A model generated the notes under the pieces. The model did not search any database and was not told the DNA's origin. It saw only the letters and a program-made list of their open reading frames with translations. The position numbers and the translations under genes are program-made. From assembly GCA_002794735.1 (NCBI GenBank), contig NBAZ01000001.1, positions 3,100,001 to 3,164,000 of the forward strand: a stretch of DNA of 64,000 nucleotides, read 5' to 3'. This DNA comes from Pyrrhoderma lamaoense (taxonomy: Eukaryota; Basidiomycota; Agaricomycetes; Hymenochaetales; Hymenochaetaceae). How positions within the stretch are numbered: the first letter of the stretch is position 1; the number at the start of each line of letters is the position of its first letter. Shown here in pieces: positions 25,401 to 41,536 of this stretch.

Positions 25401-26319
25401 CAGCATAACTAGCCATATATTTTGCAAGAAGAATGACGGCGAAACAGTTCCTGAAAGACGATCGAGCAACCCAATAACCTTTAAAAAGAAATGAGGTTTG
25501 ATGAGACTCTTAAGGAATAGTTAACGGGAGTAATACACGCTCAAATATTTCGCTAGTCTCTTCTTCAAGTCCTGGAGAAGCGCGAGTATAAAAGCACGCA
25601 TAATAGGTCGCAGCTCTCCTTGAAGTGGAATATAGTATTTTTCGAGAATCCCCAACACTACAGGTCTAACATTTGTTGCTGCATACTCAAAAAATGGAAA
25701 AAGCCCGAAGACCACAACGGTAAGTCTCGTTTTAATCCATCTGGCTACGGCGTTGACATATTTTAAGTCAGTGGTACATTTGATTAGGATACAAAACGTA
25801 CTCCGAGAACAGAAAGGATGTGAGAATAGACATCCAATGCACGTTGATGCACTCCAGACGGGAGTGCTGGAATCAAACATTGGGCTAACCGTTTGGACAC
25901 TATTAGTTTGCGAGGGATCTCTCTGAATTGGGTATAAGATTGCAAAGTCTATTGTTTGAGTTTATGGGCTCAGATTTTTGTAAGGTGATGCGTTTGGATA
26001 GGATTTATGAACCTTTAACAGTTGCTTCAAGAAAGAAATGAAGTCTGGCCATTCATTCATCGTTTCAAAACTAGCTAGACACTTCTCCACTTGCTGCGCA
26101 TACTTCTTGTATTTGGGGTCATTCTGCACTGTCGCGTCCAGGGCAACTAATTAATTTTTGTTGAGAGAATAACGGAGAGGTAGCGTTTTTATCAAAGAAT
26201 ATTTGATATCAGTCTTATTACTACCGACTAGAATAACCATACTAACCCTGCTCACGAAGCTTTGCCGCGACAGACACAGGTCCTCGCGAGGTCCCTAAGT
26301 CTCCTTGGTTATTTGCCAT
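19443..26319 (-). CDS. DOP1: Dopey family protein Dop1
   Basis: Large multi-exon gene. The start at 26319 gives MANNQGDLGTSRGPVSVAAK; after the first intron comes the Dopey N-terminal pattern NDPKYKKYAQQVEKCLASFE and NEWPDFISFLKQLLK. Further exons give REIPRKLIVSKRLAQCL, GVHQRALDVYSH and LFPFFEYAATNVRPVVLGIL. The end is EGAYASGGVVDWEAVEHSLL and stop at 19443. Dop1 works with the Mon2 scaffold and the flippase Neo1 on Golgi and endosome membranes. One apparent missing base lies near 25571-25577: the frame given reads ALLQDLKKRLAKY, while the next frame gives the family-like LPGLEEETSEIFERV. I did not resolve every exon, so internal boundaries are approximate and other frame slips are possible. 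Confidence 0.8.
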
Positions 26320-26540
26320 TTAGCTCGTATTTGGTTCTTATGAACACAACTGAGTCAACAGAGAAGCATATGTCTTTCGAAGGTGACTTTTTTAAATTTG
26401 GAATTTGAACATGTACGACAGCTAGTGCCCGAAGTAGGTTATGGAGAAGTGATGCTATAGCTGTAATGTTGCTGTCCGTTCCACGTGTTCATTCATACGA
26501 CGCGCCTCCTGGAGAAATTCATTCATTATAACTAACTCTC
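26320..26540. promoter_or_regulatory. Short divergent promoter, DOP1 / small membrane protein
   Basis: Only 221 bases separate the two ATGs, so both promoters must lie here. It contains a CACGTG E-box-like hexamer near 26483. Confidence 0.35.
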
Positions 26541-26843
26541 ATGTCCGAAACAAAGTCTAATGGGCCAAAAAACCTCGGCGAAAGAGTACTCAAATCCAAC
26601 CTGAGTCCGGAGGTAACCCGTGGAATACCTCAACGCTCATATGTTCAATCCTGGCTAGGTAATAATATGCTGAGTCTCGGAATCTAATGAGTCTGACCTA
26701 CACTTTTTTTCTTCATAAGCTGTTCCTCGAAAAACGCGTCTTGTATTATCTTGCATTCTCTTTGGAACTGCCCTCGGGGGCTCTGGGTTTCAGACAAGCT
26801 GGAGGAGAGTATGCCATCTAAAAAGTCTGGCTCCGAGAAATAA
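26541..26843 (+). CDS. Small single-membrane-segment protein (one apparent frameshift)
   Basis: Exon 1 from the ATG at 26541 ends at 26658; a 61-base intron (gtaata...cataag) leads into exon 2 at 26720. The product begins MSETKSNGPKNLGERVLK, then has RGIPQRSYVQSWL, a basic PRKTR and a hydrophobic segment LVLSCILFGTALGG. In the frame as given it runs on to a stop at 26943 with an unconvincing tail. With one more G in the five-G run at 26776-26780 it would instead end after a charged tail (DKLEESMPSKKSGSEK) at 26843, giving about 79 residues. Small size, one membrane segment and a basic flank suggest a mitochondrial or ER membrane assembly factor; not identified. Confidence 0.45.
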
Positions 26844-27286
26844 TATATGGATCCGGTTCATAGACAACAAGGTTATAAAACATGAGTGGGTATTTTTAGC
26901 AATACAAAAATACTCATTTCTTAACATGGAGAAAGTATGGTAGTTCGGTCCTACAGTCCACATAATTGGATGGATCCAGAGTTATAACTATACGTTAAGA
27001 TGTTTCGACTACGTCATATATAGATATGTCGCTTCTGCTAAGGCCTCTGTCCCCGTGATTATACCCTTTCTACTTTCGGGGATAGTCAAAATAAGCAAAG
27101 TGGTGGCTTGAACGAATTGGTAGCGGATTTATACTCCTTCTGGGATATGGTAGTATTATTATAATGTAGTGAATTAGATGTACATAAAGTAATTTATATC
27201 TGAAGCTACAAGTATTATACTAAAACTTATTAAAGGTATTGTTGCCTCTTACAAAGTCGATATAAGACAATCACAACAACTGGATA
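26844..27286. other. Intergenic, convergent 3' ends
   Basis: No gene supported. It would hold the untranslated ends of the two flanking genes. Confidence 0.4.
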
Positions 27287-28357
27287 TTACTCAATTCCAC
27301 CATATGCATCTGTATCGGATTGTACATGCTTATTTTTGAGTGGATCCGTGAGTTTGTCAACCTTAATTCCGTTCCGTTGAGAGCAATGCGTTAAGGGGGG
27401 CGATGGAAGGGTTGAATAGCCATTATTTCCTGTCTTTGGTGTGCTTTGTTTCATACTATGGTTTACACCGGCTGTACTTGTCTGAAGCTGTGCCCCAGTA
27501 GTCGGAGGCTGGCGCGGAGCGAAAGGGGAGACCGGTGGGAGGGGGAAATTATAATCTCCCTTTCCCCCAACTCCAATTCGAGGCCCTTCCTCTATATCCC
27601 CGTATTTATCATTGATATCATCATCATCTTCCTTGTAACGCCAGCTACCACGTCTCCAGTCTGGAACAAGAACTTCCTCTGAGGATTTCCTACTTAAGAA
27701 AGGTTGCTTGAGAACACGTAAAATTGAATCATGGAAAGCCGTCCCCAAAATAAAGAGCAGTATAGCTACAAAAGATATAACACCGATACCGATTGTTTTC
27801 CAAGAATTGATATTTGAACTCGATACAGAATTGTTGGCATGGTCGGAAGGGAGCAGCGTAGCAGAAGAGCTTTGAGTATCACTTGAAGTGGATCTTGTAG
27901 TAGTAGGCAGCTTCTGTGTTTCTTGAACTGTGTCTAGCGGACCAGATATTGATGATAATGTTGAGATAGAGCCAATACTTGTAGAATTCAAGACTCCCGT
28001 ACTTGTATCCAAGCCCGGCAATTTAGAGTATCTAGAAGCCTCTTCTGAGGTTGGTTGTGTTGTTTGGGTGGGCCTAACTGTGCTACTGTCCGTCTTGAAG
28101 AAAGAAGATTGGTCACTTTCTACACTTCCTCCTCCATTGCCGATAATGTTAAAAGGATCGAATGCATATATATTGCCAGCGTTTTGTCGACGTTTATCAA
28201 GTTTTAGTATTAATGAGGAAGCAATATTCACGGTTGACGTTGGAGACGGGGTAATCGTTGATGAGGGGTTTTTAGAAATTGTGGATGAAACAGCGGGTCC
28301 TATAGCACATAAGAAGTAGGTGAAAATTAGGCTTCGATGAGTCAAAAGCCCAATCAT
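27287..28357 (-). CDS. Ser/Thr-rich type I membrane protein
   Basis: Intronless frame of 356 residues from the ATG at 28357, chosen because the frame further upstream offers only TTG. Signal peptide: SLIFTYFLCAIGPAVSS. The extracellular part (about residues 25-183) is very rich in Ser and Thr, as in O-mannosylated wall-anchored proteins, and includes a KLDKRR dibasic site that could be a Kex2-type cleavage point. One membrane segment (TIGIGVISFVAILLFILGTAF, about residues 186-207) is followed by a cytoplasmic tail with a YKEDDDDINDKYGDIEEG acidic patch and Pro-rich stretches. The architecture resembles wall-stress sensors of the Wsc/Mid2 type, but no Wsc cysteine domain is present. Function is inferred only from layout. 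Confidence 0.65.
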   Translation of the reverse strand: MIGLLTHRSLIFTYFLCAIGPAVSSTISKNPSSTITPSPTSTVNIASSLILKLDKRRQNAGNIYAFDPFNIIGNGGGSVESDQSSFFKTDSSTVRPTQTTQPTSEEASRYSKLPGLDTSTGVLNSTSIGSISTLSSISGPLDTVQETQKLPTTTRSTSSDTQSSSATLLPSDHANNSVSSSNINSWKTIGIGVISFVAILLFILGTAFHDSILRVLKQPFLSRKSSEEVLVPDWRRGSWRYKEDDDDINDKYGDIEEGPRIGVGGKGDYNFPLPPVSPFAPRQPPTTGAQLQTSTAGVNHSMKQSTPKTGNNGYSTLPSPPLTHCSQRNGIKVDKLTDPLKNKHVQSDTDAYGGIE

Positions 28358-29039
28358 TGGATGAGGAAAAGTAAGATGTATATACAAGAGCCCCAAATAT
28401 GTTATGGCGACTATTGATTTTCACAGCTTGAATGCATGAAGTTATCTACTACAAAGTGGCACTGTCATGAGGTGGTTCTAAGAATAATCGCATTGGAACG
28501 TTACGAATTCACGTGATTTCACGTCACATCATTCATAGAATTTTCCAACGAAGCTGCGCGCCGACTGCTGCGTTCTACGATTCTTAGTTGTTATATTTAA
28601 TCAGTTTGTTTCTCTTACCGACTAAACAGATGATATAAAGCCTCAAAGACACCCCTTGTAGTAGGTGAACATATCTAAAACTCGGTCTCACTATAGGCAA
28701 ATCCGATGAGGCACCTGTTTGTCGGCTAAGTGATTGAATACAAGAGGTTTGACTATTCGGTGCATGAGCTTCTGAGTCGTGGCACGAGGTCAACACGGGG
28801 CCATAGAATCGTGCGCATAATGCGTCGCTAATTCGAGAGGAGACTTAGACCCGAGCTCGCTACTATTTGTGGGGTGGCGTAGAAGCCGATTTTGGGCTGC
28901 GGCTGGCCGCCCATCTAGGCATTCTGGTCGAGTCCGAAAAACTTCTACGCCTCATTTTATCTATTTCTTTAAAGGGGTGACAATTAGAGATCTCGCCCCA
29001 AAACCATCTTGTAAACTCTCATAGCTGAAGATCCCAGCA
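28358..29039. other. Divergent intergenic region
   Basis: Promoters for the type I membrane protein (leftward) and GH5 copy 2 (rightward). It contains a CACGTG hexamer near 28510 followed closely by a second CACGT half (near 28521). Nothing coding seen. Confidence 0.4.
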
Positions 29040-30565
<1,526 letters not shown>

Positions 30566-30867
30566 TATTCAATTCTTATACTCTCTGCTCATCCACTATT
30601 GTAGTTGTACTTTCCTAATATTTTTTTTCCGGGACGTTTTAACTCTTCTTGCAATTCTTTCATTACGGGGTCTATCTCAAAATACAACATTGGTTACGAA
30701 TTTGCTATCTAAAATTGTACCTTATAAAAATACGCTTCTAATTTTTTGATAATTCGGGCCAACATTTTTAATCAAGTTCAAAGCTAGGGAAATGAATCTA
30801 GGGGAAATGGCCTACTTGATTGAAACAGATGCTGTTGATTTATAATGGATGCGGGTACTCCCGTTAG
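30566..30867. other. Intergenic, convergent 3' ends
   Basis: Spacer between GH5 copy 2 and aldo-keto reductase 1; nothing further seen. Confidence 0.4.
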
Positions 30868-32177
30868 TTAGGCTTAATTGTGGGTCTCAGCGGCCACCTA
30901 TCCTCAACGGCAGAGCTCGCAAGTAATGGATTCGAGTAGGTTCCATCGCCCTGTCATTTATTTATCAGATTGAAATGCTCCACGTCTGAACCAGTATCAA
31001 AGAACTTACAATGAAGGTACTTGGGAAACCTGGATCAAAGGGAAGTATACTTTCGATGAACTTAATTTGTTCGTCAGACAGCGATATCTTGAGTGCGTCG
31101 ATATTAGCGTGAAGTTGTTCAATCTTTCTCCCTCCGATGATTGGGAACACATGTGTAGTCTTCTGCATTACATACGCAATCGCGACAGCTGTTATGTGCT
31201 CTGTTCCAACCTCCTTTGCGACTTTCTCTAGTGCAGCGCTCATCTTCTTTTCATTCTCGTTCCTCAGCCATTGAGTATCAAGTATGGTACGTCCACCTTC
31301 TCCAGACTTAAGACGGCGTTCTTCCTCTGCATCCGTCCTGAGTTTTCCTCCGGCTAGTACGTTCCACGGAGCAAGAGCTAATCCGTGAGTACGGGCCATA
31401 GGAATGATTTCCCGTTCGAAGCTACGTTCCATCACATTCCAAGCACCTTGGTAGATAGAGAACGGTGTCTTCCCGTGGTCGCGGGCATATTGGTTTGCAG
31501 TCGCAACAACCCATGCAGGAGAGTCAGAGATACCTAGATATAACACTAATCCAGAAGCAACAAGATGGTGAAGCTGATTCATAACCTCTTCAATAGATGT
31601 ATTGAAGTCCCACCAATGTACATAGAGGATATCGATGTAATGTGTTCTGAGCTTTTTCAAACTTGCCTCAACGCTGACTTTGAGAGATTTAGCATTGTTT
31701 CCACAGTAATTAACTTTGATCTTTATATCGTTGGCTCCACGTTTGTAATCTGTTGTATACTAAGGCTTTGTGTGAGTATCAGATACATTACATCTTTCGA
31801 AAAAGCTTACCTTCGTTGCGATAACCATCTGCTCTCGAATACCTCTGGTTTCCATCCATTCTCCGATAAACATTTCTGAGGTTTCATCCTGACTGAAGTA
31901 TGATCATTAGCCACTGGCACTGAATAACTCAACTGAAACCGTCTTACTAGTTATTTGCAGTATCTATAATATTACCTCCAGCTTCATAATAAGCATCCAA
32001 AAGCTTGAAAGATGACTCCTTGTTCATTGCACCCATTCCCAATTTTTCCCATTGGTCTCCAATACTTGCTGCACCAAGTTGAAGTGGCGAGACTCTGATT
32101 CCCGCAAGTGGAGAAAGTACACGATAGCGACCAAGAGGAGTTGGCGCAACAGGTGTATTGAAGAATTTAGCAGACAT
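30868..32177 (-). CDS. Aldo-keto reductase, aryl-alcohol dehydrogenase type, copy 1
   Basis: Four exons. The start at 32177 gives [20 protein letters not shown]; the last exon encodes [20 protein letters not shown] and stops at 30868. The aldo-keto reductase tetrad can be placed: Asp in [10 protein letters not shown], Tyr in [15 protein letters not shown], Lys in MVIATKYTTN, His in ILYVHWWD. The Tyr codon is split by intron 1 (ta|t). The C-terminal half has [19 protein letters not shown], the NADPH-binding region. It belongs with fungal aryl-alcohol dehydrogenases and norsolorinic-acid-reductase-like enzymes, which reduce aromatic aldehydes with NADPH; the true substrate is not shown. No frameshift is needed. 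Confidence 0.85.
31563..31695. repeat. 133-base tract identical to 33443-33575
   Basis: Read base by base, this stretch inside exon 3 of aldo-keto reductase 1 is identical to the corresponding stretch of copy 2, including third codon positions, while the flanking coding sequence differs at many silent sites. It looks like recent gene conversion between the tandem copies. Confidence 0.8.
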
Positions 32178-32748
32178 TGTTGTCGAAGATTTAGGCTGTG
32201 AGGAACTGTATGCTGAGGATTTGGTTTGGATGGAATGGTTGTATATTAATATGGAGGCATATTCCCCCTCTTATCATGATCTTGCTAATAATTAATAATG
32301 ATACGAGGACTCGAAAGGATTGGCATACAAGATCTTCTGGAACAGCGATATTCTTAGTCAAAAGCATAATTTTATGTCATCTAAAATAGCTAAACTTCTT
32401 TCGTGCTGAGTAATCTCCTACGTACTTGAATTGATTCTTCTTACATAAAGATTTGAAAGCAATAAAGCTTGAAGGGTATGTGCTAAGTGCGATTCAGCTA
32501 AAAATATCTCTTGTCGATCATCTTAGATAATGTTGTGTAACTGAATAACAAACACTAACTAGTTACTAAATCTCATTTAGTGATCATCTAGTCCAGTTAC
32601 ATGCATGATATATCATGTCTTAGTCTGATACGGATAAAAATCAAAGTACAATTTACTTCATTTCCCAGAACGTTTTCGCCCCGGACAAAGGTACTAAAAG
32701 CACATGTACAAAAATCTGCTAATAGACGCTTCTAATAAATCTGTTTCC
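32178..32748. other. Intergenic between the aldo-keto reductases
   Basis: Promoter of copy 1 and 3' region of copy 2; no other gene. Confidence 0.4.
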
Positions 32749-34068
32749 TTATTGCTCATTGGGTTTTATTGGTTGCCTCAGGGGCCATCTGTCTTCATTT
32801 CCGGAGCTAGCCAGGAGAGCGTTAGAATAAGTACCATCACCCTACGAGTACATGATTAGAGGATTAATATGAATATATAAATGAGTAACATACAATAAAA
32901 GTATTTGGAAATCCTGGGTCAAACGGAAGTACACTTTCAATATACTTCATTTGTCCATCAGATAGAGATATCTTGAGTGCTTCCATATTGGCTAAGAGAT
33001 GCTCGATTTTACGTCCGCCAATGATTGGGAATACATGCGTCGTCTTCTGCATTAGATACGCAATTGCAACGGCAGTTATATGCTCTGTCCCGACCTCTTT
33101 AGCGACTTTTTCAAGCGCAGCACTCATCTTTTTCTCATTCTCGTTACGTAGCCAGTCTCGGTGCATCGAGCGCCCTCCTTCTCCGGAATCCAGGCGACGC
33201 TGCTCCTCTGCATCTGTCCTTAACCTTCCTGCAGCTAGCACATTCCAGGGGGCAAGAGCTAATCCATGAGCGCGAGCCATAGGAATGATATCACGCTCAA
33301 AGCTACGTTCCATCACATCCAAGCACCTTGATAGATAGAAAACGGTGTCTTCCCATGGTCGCGAGCATATTGATTTGCAGTCGCGACAACCCATGCAGGA
33401 GAGTCAGAGATACCTAAGTATAACACTAATCCAGAAGCAACGAGATGGTGAAGCTGATTCATAACCTCTTCAATAGATGTATTGAAGTCCCACCAATGTA
33501 CATAGAGGATATCGATGTAATGTGTTCTGAGCTTTTTCAAACTTGCCTCAACGCTGACTTTGAGAGATTTAGCATTATTTCCACAATAGTTGGTCTTAAT
33601 CTTGATGTCGTCGGATCCCCGCTTATAATTGGTTGAGTACTGTTAAAAGTAGAAGTCAGGGACTCTCAATCTTAACTACAATATCGAAGTTTCAACTACC
33701 TTTGTTGCTATAACCAATTGATCGCGAATCCCTCTAGACTCCGCCCACTCCCCAATAAACATCTCTGACGTTTCGTCTTGGCTTTGATAAGCGTTGATAT
33801 CAGTAACGGTTTTGGCCCACTGCAACTAAGCTCACTAATTATTTGATGTATCTATGAAATTTCCACCCGCTTCATAGAAAGCGTCTAGAAGCTTGAAAGA
33901 GGATTCCTTGCTCATGGCACCCATTCCAAATTTCTCCCATTTGTCACCGATACTCATTGCACCTAGTTGGAGCGGGGATACACGGACTCCAGCAAGTGGA
34001 GACAGAACACGATAGCGATTAAGGAGACTAATTGGTGGAGGAGGAGGAGCGAAAAGTATCTCTGGCAT
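32749..34068 (-). CDS. Aldo-keto reductase, copy 2 (one apparent frameshift)
   Basis: Tandem paralogue of the gene at 30868-32177 with the same intron positions. Start at 34068: [21 protein letters not shown]. Tetrad: Asp in [10 protein letters not shown], Tyr in NNYQDET with its codon split by intron 1 (ta|c), Lys in the TK just before intron 2, His in ILYVHWWD. The last exon encodes [20 protein letters not shown] and stops at 32749. Near 33316-33320 one base is missing relative to copy 1 ([12 protein letters not shown] becomes GAWM and a stop); homology continues in the next frame to the end. Everything downstream is conserved, so either a very recent loss or a sequencing deletion; the latter fits the rest of the window. 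Confidence 0.75.
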
Positions 34069-34137
34069 TGCTGTCTGGAATACTCTGTTCCGATAACTGC
34101 TATATTGATGTGTTCATTGTTGTCTTCAGGTATGTTT

Positions 34138-34145
34138 TATATATA
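34138..34145 (-). promoter_or_regulatory. TATA-like box of aldo-keto reductase 2
   Basis: The palindromic tatatata lies 70 bases upstream of the ATG at 34068. Confidence 0.35.
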
Positions 34146-35404
34146 CAGGTTATCTTAATTCCGTGTTATACCAGACTATCGCTTCTAGTTCAATCAGTGG
34201 AACATCTTTGTAATATCCCCCAAGAGCACCGTACTGGCCCGGGAGTGTGCGCTCATGGTATATAAAGCATCCTTTGAGCAGTGATTGAATTAATGGCAAT
34301 CATCCGTACCACGAGATAGTATCAAATCCATAAATAGGAGGAACCTACCTAAAATATGCATTGTAGTTGGCCATCATGCCCGACTCATCCCGGATTTTCT
34401 AAACCATCAGGGTCCTATTCCATCTATTCATGGTGCTGTTAGCCACCACTGAGTACAGGAAGTCAAAACCTTGAAAGTTTTCCAGATGACTTCCAGATGA
34501 CTTCCATGCTCCACGTAATAGTACAAATTCAAATAAAGGCTGGAGTTATATATGAAGTTTTTATACCTAATCAGAGAAAAAAAAACCATACTTAATAAGA
34601 ACCGTACCATTGGAGTAATCCATTTGCATTTCAAATGAGATTCGTCCTTTCAAGTTTGTATTCACTTACAGAATAGATGCTGTTTTTTCATGTGAGAGTC
34701 ACAAATCTTCACTTTCCTTTTGATTTGCTCCTATTTGTCCCTGTTGATTCCTGCCGAGAATCCGGAGAATTGATTTCGGCAGTATTTTAGCTTTTTTACT
34801 GGTTCGTGTTCTTCAACTTCGTGCAATGCAACGGAGATGTCAAAAATTGTACCAACTGACGTCCATCAGTAAATCCAGCTGTATCCCAGGCTGTCCCGCG
34901 ATATCAAGATCCGAGCTCTACTGCAATGTTTATACAGCTAGGGGATAAATATTAATGAGCTTCCTTTGATGCATGATCATCACAAGACATTTTTTCATTG
35001 TAATTGTTGCACAGTTTTCAAGATGGCATATGTGTGCCCTCATGGCATATTACGGAGCAAGTACCGACGAAAAAAGAAGTAGAACAAGTTGATGCATTGT
35101 TCGTTTTCTAATTTCTGTGACTAGTTCCTAATAATATCAGGAACATTGCAAAATCCGAACATCAGTAGTACAGAAGGTATGGAAGAAGCTAGCATATATT
35201 ATTGATACCATGCGTTTCACATATAGTGGGTTTTTACGATATAATAACCTCGAGCCTACCAACCTTCTCAGCTAGCGTTGGAACGGCGATCCACATTCAC
35301 ATTAGGTCCCGATACTCTAGTTTCATTCCATTATACAGCTCCTTTTGGTAACTCAGAGGGTTATAAGCATTGTTGGATACTGGCCTTGACGAACTGGAGA
35401 CATC
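34146..35404. other. Divergent intergenic region
   Basis: About 1.26 kb between aldo-keto reductase 2 and GH5 copy 3. A short direct repeat (ccagatgacttccagatgacttcc, two 11-base units) lies near 34482-34505. No gene supported. Confidence 0.4.
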
Positions 35405-36918
<1,514 letters not shown>

Positions 36919-39111
36919 TGGCATTATACCCGATTCATATAAATCTCTTTACTTATGACGATACCACACTCATTTTCAGTTGTTCCTTTTATTGTTGTAT
37001 TTTCTATTCCCGGAGCAGCATTTAGGTGTATAGCTGCTACCTTTTTCAACGCTTTGTTCTTATCCATAAATACATATTTGTCCCAATTGTAAGGTTATTA
37101 GGGGCGTTCTATGTTGTATATCCGTACATGGGACAGACCATCTACGTTGGGGGCTAAATTAAGCAAAAAATGATTATTAATAAATAACACAGTAATTAAG
37201 AAAATAAACACAAGAAGACCTCTACGAGATCTAGATGATAACCAGCCACCAAGTCATTAACCCTGAGTGCTACCGTTTCAACGGACATAAACCCAGTGTA
37301 TCAACATGACTCAGGGGAGACTACCAGCCGCAAGACCCCTTTAGTCAATATAAAGGCGCGGTACTATGATACGATGAAATGTGCAACATCTCCCGTATTT
37401 GTTGGTATATCTTGACTTGGGTTACATATGACTCACGATTGTACTCTGAAAAGATCTTGAAATAAAGATATTGCAGTTGCAAACGGGTCATAAGACAGCC
37501 TCATCCATATGACCTGAGTTCAGCGCTAAGCCAGCGTCATGCGATACCGATATATTTGCTCAATCTTTACTGTACTCCATAGTTGAACGCTGAAGTGGCT
37601 GACATCCGTAATCAACCGGTTAGTGGGGACCATCGATATGAATACAACAAATTAGAAGAGAAGCGTTATATAATGGCTCAAAAGGAGATTTGCTAGTAAC
37701 GAAAGAAAGGGGCCGGCTACTAACGCATTTCTAGCTCTTCGGGGTATATGAAGAACATATCACAGGCTAGAGTCCGAAACTGGTTATTTTCAAACCTATC
37801 CACTACATTTGAAATACAAGGCGAACCCATTGTTTATATATTTTTGGACCAACTTCTTGTCTAGCCCGTGCATTGCATTTGATCTTAGATTTCAAGACAG
37901 TTAAGTGAGAAGGCGTGCCTAGATGGATTCAAGACAAGGCAGTGAATATGAAAGATATCCTAGTGAAGAGATGATAATTGAAACCTAAATGTTGTGCCCG
38001 CACAACTCATTATCTTTTCAGGGGTATATGGGTTTGTGTCACAGAAAGAGACGAGATCCCGGACACATACTAAGTTCTAGTACATAACGAACCTACCTAA
38101 GGAAATGTTACTGTGGTAGAACAGCAAATAAATGATTGAACGAGTTAAAAGGGAAGTTACATAATCCAGCCTAGTACACAGCCACTTATAACTTCGAATT
38201 ATTTCACGGGATGGGTCAACTAAAATTAAGATTAGTGTCTTCCCCGATATAAGTGCCCAGAATAGACACAGTGGATCAGACAAAGCGTCGAGCTTGGACC
38301 TGCTGGCCTCCGAGATGTGCCTTGTCTCAACCTTATGACCATCGCGATCACATGAAGCAAACAGCGGCCGTCGTTGCATAGCTCCTCCTATTAGCGAAGT
38401 CTACGGCTGTAATTTACTCATTTTCACTTCTACTCATCCCTGAAGAGACCGCGAGTAGGGAAATGTATGTGAGCGCCTGATGTTCGACATGCTATTGTAT
38501 GTTGGCAACCTGAAACTCTTGCTTGGCTAGCTGAAAATCTTTGCTTAATCACCGAAAACTTCTGATCCTTTTCTTTCTCATCTTTTGTCAAACAAACCTC
38601 TCAATCGACGTCAAAACTAGTACCGGTATTATACCTTATTAAAGCGAAGAGTAACGAGGCTAGCATAGAAGCATCATCGTGTCTGAAAGCATATGTCTAT
38701 TATAACTTTAAGGCCGACAATTTCTCAGATCAGGGACTTTCTTAAGTGACTTCTCTCTAAAAATATTTCCTATGCTCTTCCCATTGTCCTCGACGGAGGG
38801 AGCTCGCCGAAAGCAGATATCAAATTGGCTCGAGCACTGACACTCGGTTCGGGAATAGTGTGGTTTTTCATTTGATCATCAGAGATCATGTTCAATCCAC
38901 ATACGGCAAATATAGCGAGATCTAGTAATGGCAAAAAATCAAAAATAGTGACCGTATGACACCTTACTCTCTTACTGTTTTCGCTGCTCCCGCTACCTTA
39001 CGTTTGAGACAATTTATTATCCGCTTATACAATTCCAATGAACGCCATCGTGAGCATACACGTTTGAATGATATTCCATCACACTCTATGCTATACCCTT
39101 CCCCCGAAATG
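36919..39111. other. Long intergenic region between GH5 copies 3 and 4
   Basis: About 2.2 kb. Open frames here are short and lack introns, homology to the neighbours or recognisable motifs. I see no transposon ends and no clear GH5 remnant. Confidence 0.4.
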
Positions 39112-39118
39112 TATATAA
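39112..39118 (+). promoter_or_regulatory. TATA box of GH5 copy 4
   Basis: The sequence tatataa lies about 40 bases upstream of the ATG at 39158, so the 5' leader would be very short. Confidence 0.45.
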
Positions 39119-39157
39119 GGTCTAGCTGCTGGGCTATGGAAATCTCAGCTTCAGGAA

Positions 39158-40686
<1,529 letters not shown>

Positions 40687-41536
40687 AAATCACATACTCA
40701 TACCCGTATTTGAAAAAGGCAAATTGAAATGTTGAACTTTTTTTATCTTGATAATGTATTATTATCCTGTCTTCATAGGGACTTAATCTTGATATAATTC
40801 TATTTTGGGAATAAATTTGACTATGACTTCTTGCTCCCTAATCTGGTGCGAACCATCTTAAAACTGACATTCTGTGGGGAAATCGGTGATATAACTAGTA
40901 TCAGTTTATGCTACGCAGAAGACATCCAACGTCTTGATAGGCAGGGACTTGCGACCTTTTGTTGACTATTGGTTATATCATGACATATTCCCCTAAAATA
41001 TACGTGTATATGTATGTCTCTGAGTGAGACCGAAGTTGTGCCTCAAACATTTTGAGTGCATATGAAGTTTGCTACCACCGATACATACTAAAAGTTTATA
41101 CTCAATAATTTCTATTAGGATAATATGTGCTTCTAGACGTCTTTGACGATTCAATTCACTTCTAGTACTTTCGAGCAAGGTCCTAATCACACCATTTCAT
41201 TGAGTTTCGATCTGTTTTTATTGCCTAGTAGACTAGAACAGGAAAAGAAGAAAGTAGTGAAAAGAGAGAACTAATTTAATAATTCAGTATTCTCGACTTT
41301 TGGCCCTCAACTACCAACAGTGCGGTAGAATTAGGGGTGGCCCGTTCCACAGATTCGACTGTTGGACGACTCCAGCAGCATCGCAGTTGTATGGTTTGGT
41401 CCAATACATAGATGAAAGTGAAAAAAGGTAAGCATAGGGTGAGGAGGGTCGGAAGATCCGGTAAGCACAACTACAACAAGTCCATCCAAGATTGAAAAAA
41501 GGAGAGATGAAAGAAATCACGATAGATCCTTCGCAT
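40687..41536. other. Intergenic, convergent 3' ends
   Basis: Spacer between GH5 copy 4 and calnexin. Short frames at 40993-41520 have no support. Confidence 0.4.

Noticed and set aside
36919..39111. Degenerate gene or mobile element in the 2.2-kb gap
   Set aside because: Short frames lack introns and motifs, and I could find no repeat ends or similarity to the neighbouring GH5 genes.
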